Assembly (NCBI GenBank): GCA_026692865.1
Contig: JAPLNI010000052.1
Span: 93,590 to 157,589 of the forward strand
DNA: 64,000 nucleotides
Direction: 5' to 3'
DNA from: Planctomycetota bacterium
Lineage (GTDB): Bacteria; Planctomycetota; Planctomycetia; Pirellulales; Pirellulaceae
The notes beneath the pieces were generated by a model. The model was not told the DNA's origin. It did not search any database and saw only the letters and a program-made list of their open reading frames with translations. Position numbers and translations under genes: made by a program. Every line of letters begins with the position of its first letter. The first letter of the stretch is position 1. Shown here one piece after another: positions 25,116-34,167 of this stretch.

Positions 25116-27650
25116 TTAATCCAGATAAAGAAATTCGTTCGTGTTCAACAGTACCAAACAATAGGCCCGCAATTGCTGCGTTGCATCTAAGTCATGCTCT
25201 TTTCCAAATCGTTCCATCAAGTGTTTTGCAAACTTTTGATCGTCAGCAGTTGCAGCTCGCGAATAGGCTAGCTCCACTGCGACTCGTACTTGATCGTCTC
25301 TTTCTGAGGAAGCCATGGATAGAACGCGATTCGAGAATCGTGTTGCTTGATCTTGCACAAACAATCCGTTCAACAATCCCAGGGCTTGACCAGCTTGTGT
25401 GGTTAGGAATCTTGCTTCGCATGTTGTATCCGTATCCGGAAAATCAAATACAGAGAGTTCTGGTGGGACTAGAGATCTTTTGATATGAATATAGACACTG
25501 CGGCGAGCGCGGTCGCTCTCAGATGAATCGCCCCATCCGCTACCAGGTTGCGATTGAGTGGCTTTTACTTCATCGGCAACCTTCGGGAAGAAGCTTTTTC
25601 CACCTTGTTGAAAATGCAAGTCGCCAGATGTTGCGAGGACGGAGTCTCTCAATTCTTCGGCGCTCAATCGTCGCATCGAGAAACGCGAGAACAAATCGTT
25701 CGCAGGGTCTTGCAAGACTGTCTCGCTTGTTGTTTGACTGCTCATTTGATACGCCTTTGACAGCAGGATGAGTCGGTGAATCGATTTCATGCTCCAATCC
25801 TCTTCTACCAGTTGATTGGCTAACCAATCCAAAAGTTCTGGGTGCGTTGGGGTATCGCCAAGCTGCCCGAGATTATTGGTTGATCGAAAGATTCCGCGTC
25901 CAAAATGATTTTGCCAAAGGCGATTCGCAATCGTTCTCGCAGTAAACCAGTTATCATCGGCGGTGATCCATTGAGCCAATGCTCGACGACGTCCGACAAC
26001 CGGTGCGTCGGTGTGTAATCGGTTCTTTGAGTTTCTGACGAAGGCTGGAACCTCGGTCCGCTTGGAAGTATCCCCTTGAGTCATCGCAACGTAGGATGGA
26101 GCGACTTGGTCACCTTCAGCTTGAGGGCTACCGCGTACCAAGACGAATGTAGATGGCGGAGTCGGCTCGCATTTGGCGAGTCCTAGCACGAACTCTTGAT
26201 TTGGAAGCGAGTCCATCGATTTTGCGATTTTTTCACGTTCATTCTTCCATTTCTGATAGGTTGCGAATTCACCGTCACTTAGGAACACTTGAAGCTTTTC
26301 TTTCAAAACACGCTTTCTACCTGGTCCTTCTGTCGCACGTTGCTCTTCCGCAGACATTTTGACAATCGCCGACTGTTCGATCTCCCGCATCGTTTTATCT
26401 AGCTTTGCAACCTCCGATTTCAAGCGAGCTCGTTCTTCCCTCACGCTTGGATCCGAGACATCGATTTGGTTGTTTGAAGCGCCGTCGGACCTTGATGCGT
26501 AGGAAGTGACATCGCGAAAAAAGGCAACCATCGCGTAGTAGTCTTTTTGTGGGATTGGATCAATTTTGTGATCGTGACATCTTGCACAATTGAGCGTCAA
26601 TCCTAGGAAACCTTGGCCTGCAACGGTAACTAAATCATCAAATTCGTCGAAGCGGGCTTGCAATGGATCGGCTGGTTCGTCATCCCAAATCCCAAGCCGA
26701 TAAAATCCTGTGGCTGTTAAAGTATCGATTGTCACCTCGTCAAGTTCATCGCCGGCGAGTTGCTCGGTAACGAATTGATCGTAGGGCTTATCGCTATTGA
26801 TGGATCGAATCACCCAATCACGATACTTCCAAGCATTCGGTTTGAGTCCATCACGTTCAAAACTATTGGTCTCCGCATAACGAACGACATCCAACCAATG
26901 TCGACCCCAACGCTCGCCCATTCTGGGGTCGCAAAGAAGCCTGTCCACCATGCGAACATAGGCGTCCTTCTTTGCATCGGATTCAAACGCGAGCACTTCT
27001 TCAATCGTTGGAGGAATACCTAGGACATCGTAGTAAACGCGACGGATAAGAGTTCTTTTGTCGGCTTGACCTGCGGGAGTCAGATCGCGTGCTTCGAGTT
27101 TGGATAATATAAATCTGTCGATAGGGTTGTTACACCACGACGGGTCAGCAACCTCCGGTACATCGACTTGTTTGCGTGGTTGAAAGGACCAATGTTGATT
27201 GAATTCCGCACCTTGTTCGATCCAGGTTTTGAGAATTTCGATTTGGGAAGTTGACAATCTACTTCCTTCGGGCGGCATGCGATCCGATTCGTCGGACGAT
27301 GTAATCCGTGCCAATAATTCGCTGTCGGTTGAGCGGTTCGGAACGATCGCTTTTGAACCGCTGTCACATTCGGCGGTCGCGGATTCAAAAGTCGTGAGGT
27401 TCAATCCAGATTCGGTGTCGTCAGGGCCGTGACACGCGTAGCAATGCTTGGCAAGGATCGGTCGCACTTGACGGTTGAAATCGATCGGTTCGGCTGCTTG
27501 GGTTGGAGGAACTGCCGATTTGGTCGCTTGGTCGGCCAGAAGCGAATTCAAGCTTCCAAAGAAGGCAAGTAGCAAAAGCATCAAGGCTAAAGGATTTGCC
27601 GCTAGGAGTGTCAGGGAAAGCAAATATGGAAGTCGCACGAAACGGATCAT
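25116..27650 (-). CDS. PSCyt1-DUF1549-DUF1553 exported haem protein
   Basis: Large exported protein of 844 aa with three planctomycete domains. After a hydrophobic export segment (about residues 5-35), a cytochrome c-like PSCyt1 domain carries CYACHGPDDTESGLNL and the MPPEG loop. The DUF1549 (PSCyt2) domain has NPIDRFILSKLEARDLTPA, GERWGRHWLDVVRYAETN and a second CxxCH, CARCHDHKIDPI. The DUF1553 (PSD1) domain follows with NRLWQNHFGRGI, SNNLGQLGDTPTHPELLDWLA and the C-terminal LLNTNEFLYLD. The frame is open to TTG 27665, but ATG 27650 fits the signal better. It is read together with the DUF1501 gene. A role in oxidative handling of polymers has been proposed for such pairs, not shown. Confidence 0.94.
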   Translation of the reverse strand: MIRFVRLPYLLSLTLLAANPLALMLLLLAFFGSLNSLLADQATKSAVPPTQAAEPIDFNRQVRPILAKHCYACHGPDDTESGLNLTTFESATAECDSGSKAIVPNRSTDSELLARITSSDESDRMPPEGSRLSTSQIEILKTWIEQGAEFNQHWSFQPRKQVDVPEVADPSWCNNPIDRFILSKLEARDLTPAGQADKRTLIRRVYYDVLGIPPTIEEVLAFESDAKKDAYVRMVDRLLCDPRMGERWGRHWLDVVRYAETNSFERDGLKPNAWKYRDWVIRSINSDKPYDQFVTEQLAGDELDEVTIDTLTATGFYRLGIWDDEPADPLQARFDEFDDLVTVAGQGFLGLTLNCARCHDHKIDPIPQKDYYAMVAFFRDVTSYASRSDGASNNQIDVSDPSVREERARLKSEVAKLDKTMREIEQSAIVKMSAEEQRATEGPGRKRVLKEKLQVFLSDGEFATYQKWKNEREKIAKSMDSLPNQEFVLGLAKCEPTPPSTFVLVRGSPQAEGDQVAPSYVAMTQGDTSKRTEVPAFVRNSKNRLHTDAPVVGRRRALAQWITADDNWFTARTIANRLWQNHFGRGIFRSTNNLGQLGDTPTHPELLDWLANQLVEEDWSMKSIHRLILLSKAYQMSSQTTSETVLQDPANDLFSRFSMRRLSAEELRDSVLATSGDLHFQQGGKSFFPKVADEVKATQSQPGSGWGDSSESDRARRSVYIHIKRSLVPPELSVFDFPDTDTTCEARFLTTQAGQALGLLNGLFVQDQATRFSNRVLSMASSERDDQVRVAVELAYSRAATADDQKFAKHLMERFGKEHDLDATQQLRAYCLVLLNTNEFLYLD

Positions 27651-27850
27651 CGAGGTACCGCGCAAGAAATTTTGTTCGAGTGGGAGGGATGAATCGGGGG
27701 CGAGAATTAAGCGGACGGGTGCGATAAAAGGCTTTACCGCGTATCTTTATCATAGCAGAGCGTGTGCTGAAAGCACGTAACGTCGAAGGCTTTCGAGTAA
27801 AACTTTTTTTTAGGGTTAGTCCTATTCTTCAGCAAAGCTTAGCTTTGGGT

Positions 27851-27934
27851 GAGCGGAGTTTGTAAGAAGTCCGAAGTTGGTGAAAACAATGGTGAAATCT
27901 GCCTTCCTCAGATGTCTTACGGCATCTTCTACGA
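27851..27934 (+). repeat. Family A REP-like pair, copy A3
   Basis: CGGAGTT-TGTAAG-AAGTCCG forms the first hairpin with one mismatch, and AGATG-TCTTACGG-CATCT the second, ending in TCTACGA. The leading GTAG is degenerate (GAGC). It lies 25 bp after the panC stop codon on panC's downstream side. The rest of the 309-bp gap up to the PSCyt gene shows nothing firm. Confidence 0.75.
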
Positions 27935-27959
27935 GTCCGAACCCCATTTTAAGTGGTGT

Positions 27960-28814
27960 TTAAGCTCTGCTAGTGCCAAGCAACCAGTTGTCGATCAATC
28001 GAGTCTTTCCGATGCGGGCTGCGACGAGAGCGATTGCGGGGGCTTCCAGCTTTGTTCGGTTTTCAAGTGTTTCTGCATCGACGACTTTTGCATAATCGAC
28101 TTGATCGATATTAAGATCGTGCAGTGACTTCAGTAGTGTAGCTTCCAGTTCCGATGCGTTCCGAACACCCGAATTGAAGTCGCGAAGAGTTCTTTGGAGC
28201 GAGCGATAGATTCCGACGGCTCGTTGGCGATCCTCGGGGGAGAGGTAACGGTTTCGACTGCTCATCGCTAATCCGTCCGCCTCACGAACGGTCTCGCATG
28301 CTTCGATGCGTATCGGCACGTTCAAGTCATCTACCATCTTTTGGATAGTTAGCAGTTGCTGATAGTCCTTGCGTCCGAAGAAGGCAGAGGTTGCGGGAAT
28401 AAGATTAAAGAGCTTGAGAACGATTGTTGCGACGCCGCGATAGTGACCGGGACGAAATGCTCCTTCCAGAGGCATTGAAACTGAAGGAGGATCAACGAAT
28501 GTGGAAAATCCTTTTGGGTACAAATCCGAATCTTGCGGTACAAACACAAAATCCGCTCCAGCAGCGGCAAGCCCTTCTAAGTCCGCTTCAAGAGTTCGTG
28601 GGTAACGCGACAGGTCTTCCCCAGCTGCAAATTGAGTCGGATTTACGAAAATGGTTGCTATGGTCTTGTCGCACTGCGAAGCTGATTGTCGCACTAAAGC
28701 GTAATGCCCAGCGTGCAACGCCCCCATCGTTGGAACAAGTCCAACCGAAGCTCCTTCTCGCCTGGCAAAGGCAATCGGCGGGAAAACTTCACTGGGATGA
28801 CGAAGAATCTTCAT
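27960..28814 (-). CDS. panC: Pantothenate synthetase (pantoate-beta-alanine ligase) PanC
   Basis: ATP-dependent ligase joining pantoate and beta-alanine, the last step of pantothenate synthesis. The nucleotidyltransferase motif is VPTMGALHAGHYALVRQS (HxGH). Further blocks are TIFVNPTQFAAGEDLSRYPR, FRPGHYRGVATIVLKLFNL, AFFGRKDYQQLLTIQKMV and the second ATP motif MSSRNRYLS. The length of 284 aa is normal. It is separated from panB by more than 20 kb. A small open frame lies 22 bp upstream on the same strand. Confidence 0.96.
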   Translation of the reverse strand: MKILRHPSEVFPPIAFARREGASVGLVPTMGALHAGHYALVRQSASQCDKTIATIFVNPTQFAAGEDLSRYPRTLEADLEGLAAAGADFVFVPQDSDLYPKGFSTFVDPPSVSMPLEGAFRPGHYRGVATIVLKLFNLIPATSAFFGRKDYQQLLTIQKMVDDLNVPIRIEACETVREADGLAMSSRNRYLSPEDRQRAVGIYRSLQRTLRDFNSGVRNASELEATLLKSLHDLNIDQVDYAKVVDAETLENRTKLEAPAIALVAARIGKTRLIDNWLLGTSRA

Positions 28815-28836
28815 CGATTAGCGTTCTTTTGGGTAA

Positions 28837-29004
28837 TTAGTATTCACGTGGAGGTACAGCCTGGAAGCGTGTCGGCCAGGGGACCGTTTGATACCGATGC
28901 ACGTAAGTCGGATAAGGCTCCCCACTCGACACCCATCGGTCAGTGTCGATAATCACGAAAGTTAAACCGGTTGCCTGCCAATGAAACTTGCGAAAGTAAC
29001 TCAT
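28837..29004 (-). CDS. Possible small protein or gene remnant, 55 aa
   Basis: Not recognised. From ATG 29004 the frame encodes 55 residues that look coding rather than random: FRKFHWQATGLTFVIIDTD, then Trp- and Tyr-rich sequence ending VPPREY. The coding-like character continues about 20 codons upstream of the ATG (reading [13 protein letters not shown]) to a stop near 29065, without another usual start codon. No clear Shine-Dalgarno sequence precedes the ATG. It is either a small protein translated ahead of panC or the tail of a gene whose front has been lost. Confidence 0.4.
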   Translation of the reverse strand: MSYFRKFHWQATGLTFVIIDTDRWVSSGEPYPTYVHRYQTVPWPTRFQAVPPREY

Positions 29005-29084
29005 GGGAATCGATGACTCAGGCCAAGTAGTGTAAAGCGCCGAGTCAAATCCAAGAAGATGACCTCAACATAGGGAATAAGAAG

Positions 29085-30260
29085 ATGGCGAAGAAAAGTA
29101 TTGCTGATGTAGACGTGCGTGGCAAAACGGTTTTGATGCGAGTTGACTTCAATGTACCGCAAGATGATTCAGGAGCCATCACCGATGACCGTCGAATTCG
29201 AATGGCTTTGCCGTCGATTGAATCGGTGCTCGCTCGTGGCGGAAAACTGATTCTCATGAGTCACCTTGGGCAACCCAAAACGGTTGAGCCAGCCTTTACA
29301 CTGAAGCCTGCCGCAGAGTGCCTTAGCCAACTGCTCAACAAGCCCGTGGCGTTCGCTGTCGATACCGTTGGCCCTGACGCGAAGTCGAAGTCGGCTGCGT
29401 TGGTTGATGGTGGAGTTTTACTTGTGGAAAATCTTCGCTTCAATCCCGGAGAAAAAAAAGGGGACGCGGAATTCGCTGGCCAACTAGCGTCGATGGCAGA
29501 CATCTACTGCAACGATGCATTTGGAACATGCCATCGAACAGATGCTTCCATGGTTGCAGTTCCTAAAGCAATGGGTACTAAGCCAAAGGTAACTGGTTTT
29601 TTAGTTGCCAAGGAGATTCAGTACCTGAGCGATACGCTCTCAGCTCCAAAGCGACCCTTCGTAGCAATCGTCGGTGGCAAAAAAGTCAGCGATAAGATCA
29701 ATGTTATCAACAACCTTTTGAATATCTGCGATTCAGTACTTATCGGTGGTGCGATGGCTTATACGTTTTCGCTTGCCGAGGGAGGGAAGGTCGGTAACAG
29801 TTTTGTCGAGAAGGACAAAGTTGAACTTGCCAAAGAATTGATCGCCAAAGCGGGTAAGAAACTTGTTCTTCCAATCGACACCCATTGCGGAGACGCCTTC
29901 AGCGGTGACTGCAACAAGTTGATCGTCAAAGGGGGAGAAGTACCCGACGGTTGGGAAGGCTTTGACATCGGCCCTGAGACTGCCAAACAATATTCCGACA
30001 TCGTTCGCAATGCGATGACCATCGTGTGGAATGGACCAATGGGGGTGTTTGAGATGCCACCTTTTGATGCCGGTACACGAGCTGTTGCCGAAGCAGTTGC
30101 TCAGTCGAAGGGGACTTCGATCATCGGTGGTGGCGATAGCGCTGCAGCCATCGAGCAATTCGGACTCGCTGATCAAGTCACGCACGTTAGCACGGGTGGT
30201 GGAGCAAGCTTGGCGATGTTGGAAGGACAAAAGTTTGAAGCTGTTGAGCTATTGGACTAG
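29085..30260 (+). CDS. pgk: Phosphoglycerate kinase
   Basis: Glycolytic enzyme transferring phosphate between 1,3-bisphosphoglycerate and ADP, full length at 391 aa. Family signatures are [86 protein letters not shown] and the nucleotide loop [15 protein letters not shown] with STGGGASL. An AGGG-rich stretch shortly before the ATG may serve as ribosome site. It ends 11 bp from the stop of the convergent kinase gene, leaving almost no room for separate terminators. Confidence 0.97.
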   Translation: MAKKSIADVDVRGKTVLMRVDFNVPQDDSGAITDDRRIRMALPSIESVLARGGKLILMSHLGQPKTVEPAFTLKPAAECLSQLLNKPVAFAVDTVGPDAKSKSAALVDGGVLLVENLRFNPGEKKGDAEFAGQLASMADIYCNDAFGTCHRTDASMVAVPKAMGTKPKVTGFLVAKEIQYLSDTLSAPKRPFVAIVGGKKVSDKINVINNLLNICDSVLIGGAMAYTFSLAEGGKVGNSFVEKDKVELAKELIAKAGKKLVLPIDTHCGDAFSGDCNKLIVKGGEVPDGWEGFDIGPETAKQYSDIVRNAMTIVWNGPMGVFEMPPFDAGTRAVAEAVAQSKGTSIIGGGDSAAAIEQFGLADQVTHVSTGGGASLAMLEGQKFEAVELLD

Positions 30261-30271
30261 AGCCTTTTGAA

Positions 30272-33200
30272 TCACTTGCAATTCCAAAAATAGAGGCGCC
30301 CGTCTTGTGTTACCGCCAGCAGCGAGTCGCCGCTGGCATTCACGGCAACCTGCATGACTCGAGATTCATTAGTCGGAAGAGTCATCAATTCCTGTCCCGT
30401 TTGAACATCCCAAATTCGAACGCCGCCTGCCACACCAGTCGCAAGCCGCTCGCTTTTCGGAAAGAATGCAAGGCTCTGAACGATCCCTTGGTTTCCGATC
30501 AATTTGGAAACGAGCTCGCCGGTCTCGGCATTACATATCGTGACGATCCCGGACTCGTTGCCACAGGCGACAAGTTTACTGTCCTCGGAAAAAGCTACAG
30601 CCAAACGCCAAGCTCGCAACGAATCCCGCTCGGCAAGATTCTTCATTCTTTCTCCCGAATCAACACTGAATCGGCAGACGCTTCCCCCATGCTCGACGCC
30701 CGCCAACAATTTTTCATTGGGTGAAAAGGCAATCGACGAACAAAGGGCGTCCCAAGAATGCACTATTTCAGGTTCGCCGGAAATGAGATCGTAAACGCGC
30801 AGCGGTTCCGATTCGGACTGTTTTGCAAGCCACCTGCCGCTGGACGAGATCGCCAAGCAATCTCCATAGATTGGTTTCTCAAGTGGAAGGTTAATCGGTT
30901 GCGTTTCTCCGATTCGCCAGATTTGAAGTTGATTATCGAATCGAGAACCTTCACTTCGGTTTAGGCACAAAAAAGTGTTTCGATCACCTGAAATTGCGCG
31001 AAGGTTTTTCCCTTCATGGAATGGTTTAGCAGTTTTAGTTGTTTTCTTACCCGACACGAGGTGTGAACCCGAATCACTACCCGCGACGATGTCGTCTGTT
31101 GGTGTAAGGTAGTCGGCAAAGGTTAGGCTTTTCGGTATGATGGAGTTCCTGAAACGTTGCCGAACCATGTTCCAAATGCGGACTTGCCCGCCTGTATCCC
31201 CAGAGATGATTATCTCTCCTTTGGAGTCTTGGGCGATCGCGGAGATAGATCGCCGCACAGGGAATTCATCGCTTGTCGTGAGATTCCGCTTGTCGATTCG
31301 TCGAAGCAGACGTTCTCCTCGTATCGCGAGTAGCATCGAACCTGGTCGGCCGCTGAATTCAACACTCACGAGTGGACCAGGTGTGATTGCTTGTTCCAGT
31401 ACAACGGACTTGTCCTCTAGTTTGATGAGCTTTACATGCCCCCAAGCAAGTCCAGCTATTTGTGTTCCGTCGTCTGATTCATCGCCGATTGAAAAACCTG
31501 GAAAGTCCGCAATGAGCTTAAAAGGTTGTGTGTCAACTTTCCATGCTCGTGAGATGATTCCCTCGTTGCCCCATTCGCATGAGGAGTAAAGGCGGAGAGA
31601 GTCCTGGGAGAAACGTAATCGAAGTACGGGGCCTTTGTGAGCGGACTCGCTTATGACAGGATGTTCCCAGTCGGAACAATTCCAATGAACAAGTTCTCCG
31701 TTAGAGGTCCCTGCAACAAATTGTTTATTATCAGGAGACCATGCAAGGCTTCTGAGAGGGTGTTTGAACTGCTCCGTGTAATGAATCGCATAAGACTTGG
31801 CGTCGAGTATGTTTAACTGGCCGTCGGAAGATACGAGAGCCAGGAATTCACCATTTGGTGAATAACCACATCCATATACGACGCTTTTGAAGGGGGGGAA
31901 TTGATGAATTATCTTTTGGTCGATCAAGTCCACGATCGCGGCGTATCCCGACTTGGTTTTCCCTCCTGCGACGGCAAGATATTTGCTATCCGGCGAGACG
32001 GATAACGAGGTTACCTCGCCGTCAGGGAAATCAATTTGCTGTCGTAAGTTGCGATGAATCGCCATATTGAGCATATGCCACTCGAAACGTCTGAAGTCGA
32101 CATCGCAAGGTGCAGGAACCACCGATTCCAAAAGATCTTCCGCTCGCGAAACTTCACCGGCGATAAAAGCCCGCGATGCTAGATTTAACTGAGCTGCGTA
32201 AAAATTTCTCTTGGCGAGTTCCTCGCTCCTTTGAGAGACTTCGTATGCAATTGCACGATCGTTCAAGGCTCGTTCTCTTGCTGTAAGAGCTCGCGCCTTT
32301 TCGAGTGTCTCACGATAGATCATCTTGTTGGATACAACCAAATTAGAAATGGATGTAATCGCCAACATCAGTAAGCAAGTTACAAGGCTTGCTGCCAAAG
32401 GGTTTCGTTTGCACCAACGCCATGCAAGCTCGACACGACTTGTTCGTCGAGCCAAGATCGGCCTATTGGCAAGAAATCTCTGGAGGTCTTTTATCAGTTC
32501 GTTTGTTGTTTGGTAGCGATCAGTTGGGGCTTTCTGTAAGCACTTCAGCGTGATAGTTTCCAAGTCTCTTGGGACGTTAGGCGAGAGACTTTTTACTGCG
32601 ACAGGCTCGTGATGCTTAACTTGATCAAGCGTCTCGGCCGCAGTCACGCCTCTAAGTGGCGGTCGACCTGTGAGGCACTCATAGAGAATTGCCCCGATAG
32701 AATAGATATCGGAAGAGAAGTTAACATTCTTAGCTTCCCCGAACGCCTGTTCAGGGGACATGTAAGCGGGCGTCCCTACGATACTACCCGTCCAGGTGGA
32801 CACTGCATAGTTATCGATTGTTTTAGCTAATCCAAAGTCGGTTACTTTCGGACTTAAATCATCATGACTTTCGAGCAGAATGTTACCCGGCTTTAGATCG
32901 CGGTGAATGATGTTGCGTTCGTGGGCAGCACCGACTCCTTTTGCAATTCCAATGATCAGATGTGCAGCTTGCTTGCCTGCGATGGGGCCTTTTGCGAGTC
33001 TACTCTCAAGTGTCCCACCGCGGCAAATTTCCATCGCGAAAAAGGGGAGCCCCTGGTGACTACCGACATCATAAATCGAGACAATATTGGGATGATGGAT
33101 CCTCGCGATTGCTTCAGCTTCTGATTGAATACGTTCGAGTTGCGATTTGTTGGCATCAAAGCCCGCGCGGAGTCGTTTAAGTGCAACCGTTCGCTTGAGC

Positions 33201-33820
33201 GAAGGATCCCACACTTCAAAGACGACCCCGTTTGTTCCTCGCCCTAGCTCCGATCGAATCTCATAGCGACCAATCGCTTCGTGCTGCATCGTGTTCGAAT
33301 CCGGCTCGAAGTCTCGGTCGTCCTTCACCAGAAGATCTAGTGAATCACGAGATGAATCAGGGGGTAATGTCGACCCGATGGAGCTGATGTTTTCGGCAGG
33401 TTGCAACTCACGCCTGTCCCAGTGACTTCTCAGCTCACGAATAATCCTTGGAAAGCGTTGCTGGTACTCGCGCAGCGTCGGAAACTGTTCCAGCGACAGT
33501 CGTAAAGCCACCTCTTGTTCGATCAAGCTTAGCAAATCGCTAGTTGTAAAAACAACTCCGGATTGCTTCGCGTGCTCGCCGAGTAGGGACTCGATTGAAA
33601 CAAAATCGCCGGATTGCCAGGCATTTCTTTGCTGCGCGAGAAGTCGCTGGAGCGGGCTTTCGATCGAAGATACGTCCGGTGCTGGGGCTGTTGAGGGAGC
33701 CAATAGAAGGTCGGATGCAAATCCAGAAGGCACTTTCGACGCTTCTCCAGAAGCCTGCGACGCGGTCGTAGGTCGGCCCAGCGGATGACTCGATAAAATG
33801 TTGTCGTTTGCGTCGCTCAT
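30272..33820 (-). CDS. Membrane serine/threonine protein kinase with WD40 repeats
   Basis: Hanks-type kinase of 1182 aa. Residues 60-135 hold the N-terminal segment common in planctomycete kinases (FPTLREYQQRFP). The kinase domain starts at GRYEIRSELG. The Gly loop is near 193-200, ATP-binding Lys215, HRD at 306-308, DFG at 328-330 and the SPE of the activation segment at 355-357. One transmembrane helix spans about 474-496. A helical linker follows, then from about 590 to the end a series of WD40-type units such as VTSLSVSPDSKYLAVAGG, LRSLAWSPDNKQFVAGTSNG and VQSLAFFPKSERLATGVAGG. Topology implies a cytoplasmic kinase with an external propeller sensing domain. The ligand is unknown. All catalytic residues are present. 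Confidence 0.94.
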   Translation of the reverse strand: MSDANDNILSSHPLGRPTTASQASGEASKVPSGFASDLLLAPSTAPAPDVSSIESPLQRLLAQQRNAWQSGDFVSIESLLGEHAKQSGVVFTTSDLLSLIEQEVALRLSLEQFPTLREYQQRFPRIIRELRSHWDRRELQPAENISSIGSTLPPDSSRDSLDLLVKDDRDFEPDSNTMQHEAIGRYEIRSELGRGTNGVVFEVWDPSLKRTVALKRLRAGFDANKSQLERIQSEAEAIARIHHPNIVSIYDVGSHQGLPFFAMEICRGGTLESRLAKGPIAGKQAAHLIIGIAKGVGAAHERNIIHRDLKPGNILLESHDDLSPKVTDFGLAKTIDNYAVSTWTGSIVGTPAYMSPEQAFGEAKNVNFSSDIYSIGAILYECLTGRPPLRGVTAAETLDQVKHHEPVAVKSLSPNVPRDLETITLKCLQKAPTDRYQTTNELIKDLQRFLANRPILARRTSRVELAWRWCKRNPLAASLVTCLLMLAITSISNLVVSNKMIYRETLEKARALTARERALNDRAIAYEVSQRSEELAKRNFYAAQLNLASRAFIAGEVSRAEDLLESVVPAPCDVDFRRFEWHMLNMAIHRNLRQQIDFPDGEVTSLSVSPDSKYLAVAGGKTKSGYAAIVDLIDQKIIHQFPPFKSVVYGCGYSPNGEFLALVSSDGQLNILDAKSYAIHYTEQFKHPLRSLAWSPDNKQFVAGTSNGELVHWNCSDWEHPVISESAHKGPVLRLRFSQDSLRLYSSCEWGNEGIISRAWKVDTQPFKLIADFPGFSIGDESDDGTQIAGLAWGHVKLIKLEDKSVVLEQAITPGPLVSVEFSGRPGSMLLAIRGERLLRRIDKRNLTTSDEFPVRRSISAIAQDSKGEIIISGDTGGQVRIWNMVRQRFRNSIIPKSLTFADYLTPTDDIVAGSDSGSHLVSGKKTTKTAKPFHEGKNLRAISGDRNTFLCLNRSEGSRFDNQLQIWRIGETQPINLPLEKPIYGDCLAISSSGRWLAKQSESEPLRVYDLISGEPEIVHSWDALCSSIAFSPNEKLLAGVEHGGSVCRFSVDSGERMKNLAERDSLRAWRLAVAFSEDSKLVACGNESGIVTICNAETGELVSKLIGNQGIVQSLAFFPKSERLATGVAGGVRIWDVQTGQELMTLPTNESRVMQVAVNASGDSLLAVTQDGRLYFWNCK

Positions 33821-33973
33821 GACAGTCCTGCCGATTCTGCTTAAACTCGATACCGCAATTTGCCCAACTGGATTGTAACCTCCCGGAGATAGCTTGTATT
33901 AAATCAAATTGTGTCTCTATTCAACATCGTGGGCGAGTCTTCAATAAACCAACTTTCTGTTCGGTGAACAATC
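33821..33973. other. Divergent intergenic region, kinase side
   Basis: This is the first part of the 347-bp gap between the divergent kinase and secA genes. It must carry the kinase promoter. No strong -10/-35 pair, repeat or RNA was recognised. Confidence 0.4.
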
Positions 33974-34138
33974 ATGTGTCTGGCATGCATCTGGGGCAGA
34001 AACAGGATTTTGCGAGGCCAAATCCTGGGTATTCTTGGTTTGCGTGCAATCGATATCTCCGTTGACCGCATAGGCTTCCGCCGATACGCTTCAGGAGCCG
34101 GTAAATTGCGTAAAATTTGCCTGGTTTTCAGGTTGTAA
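33974..34138 (+). CDS. Possible 54-codon leader frame ahead of secA
   Basis: An uninterrupted ATG-initiated frame (MCLACIWGRNRIL..., ending ICLVFRL) stops 29 bases before the secA start codon. It is basic with several hydrophobic stretches and has no clear Shine-Dalgarno sequence (only GGTGA). A CAGGATTT/AAATCCTG hairpin (34003-34027) lies inside it. In gammaproteobacteria secA is controlled by the upstream SecM peptide, so an analogous leader is conceivable, but no SecM-like arrest sequence is present and the frame may be chance. Confidence 0.25.
   Translation: MCLACIWGRNRILRGQILGILGLRAIDISVDRIGFRRYASGAGKLRKICLVFRL
34003..34027. promoter_or_regulatory. Hairpin in the secA leader
   Basis: CAGGATTT and AAATCCTG form a perfect 8-bp stem with a 9-base loop, 141 bases before the secA ATG. 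A TTGACC box at 34062-34067 with GATACG 15 bases further on is a weak promoter candidate. If that is the real promoter, the hairpin would be upstream of the transcript. Confidence 0.35.
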
Positions 34139-34167
34139 GCGACGTCTTTGGGATGAACTAACGCATT

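Noticed and set aside
31137..31589. 150-aa plus-strand frame inside the WD40 kinase
   Set aside because: A Ser/Arg-rich shadow frame opposite well-formed WD40 repeats.
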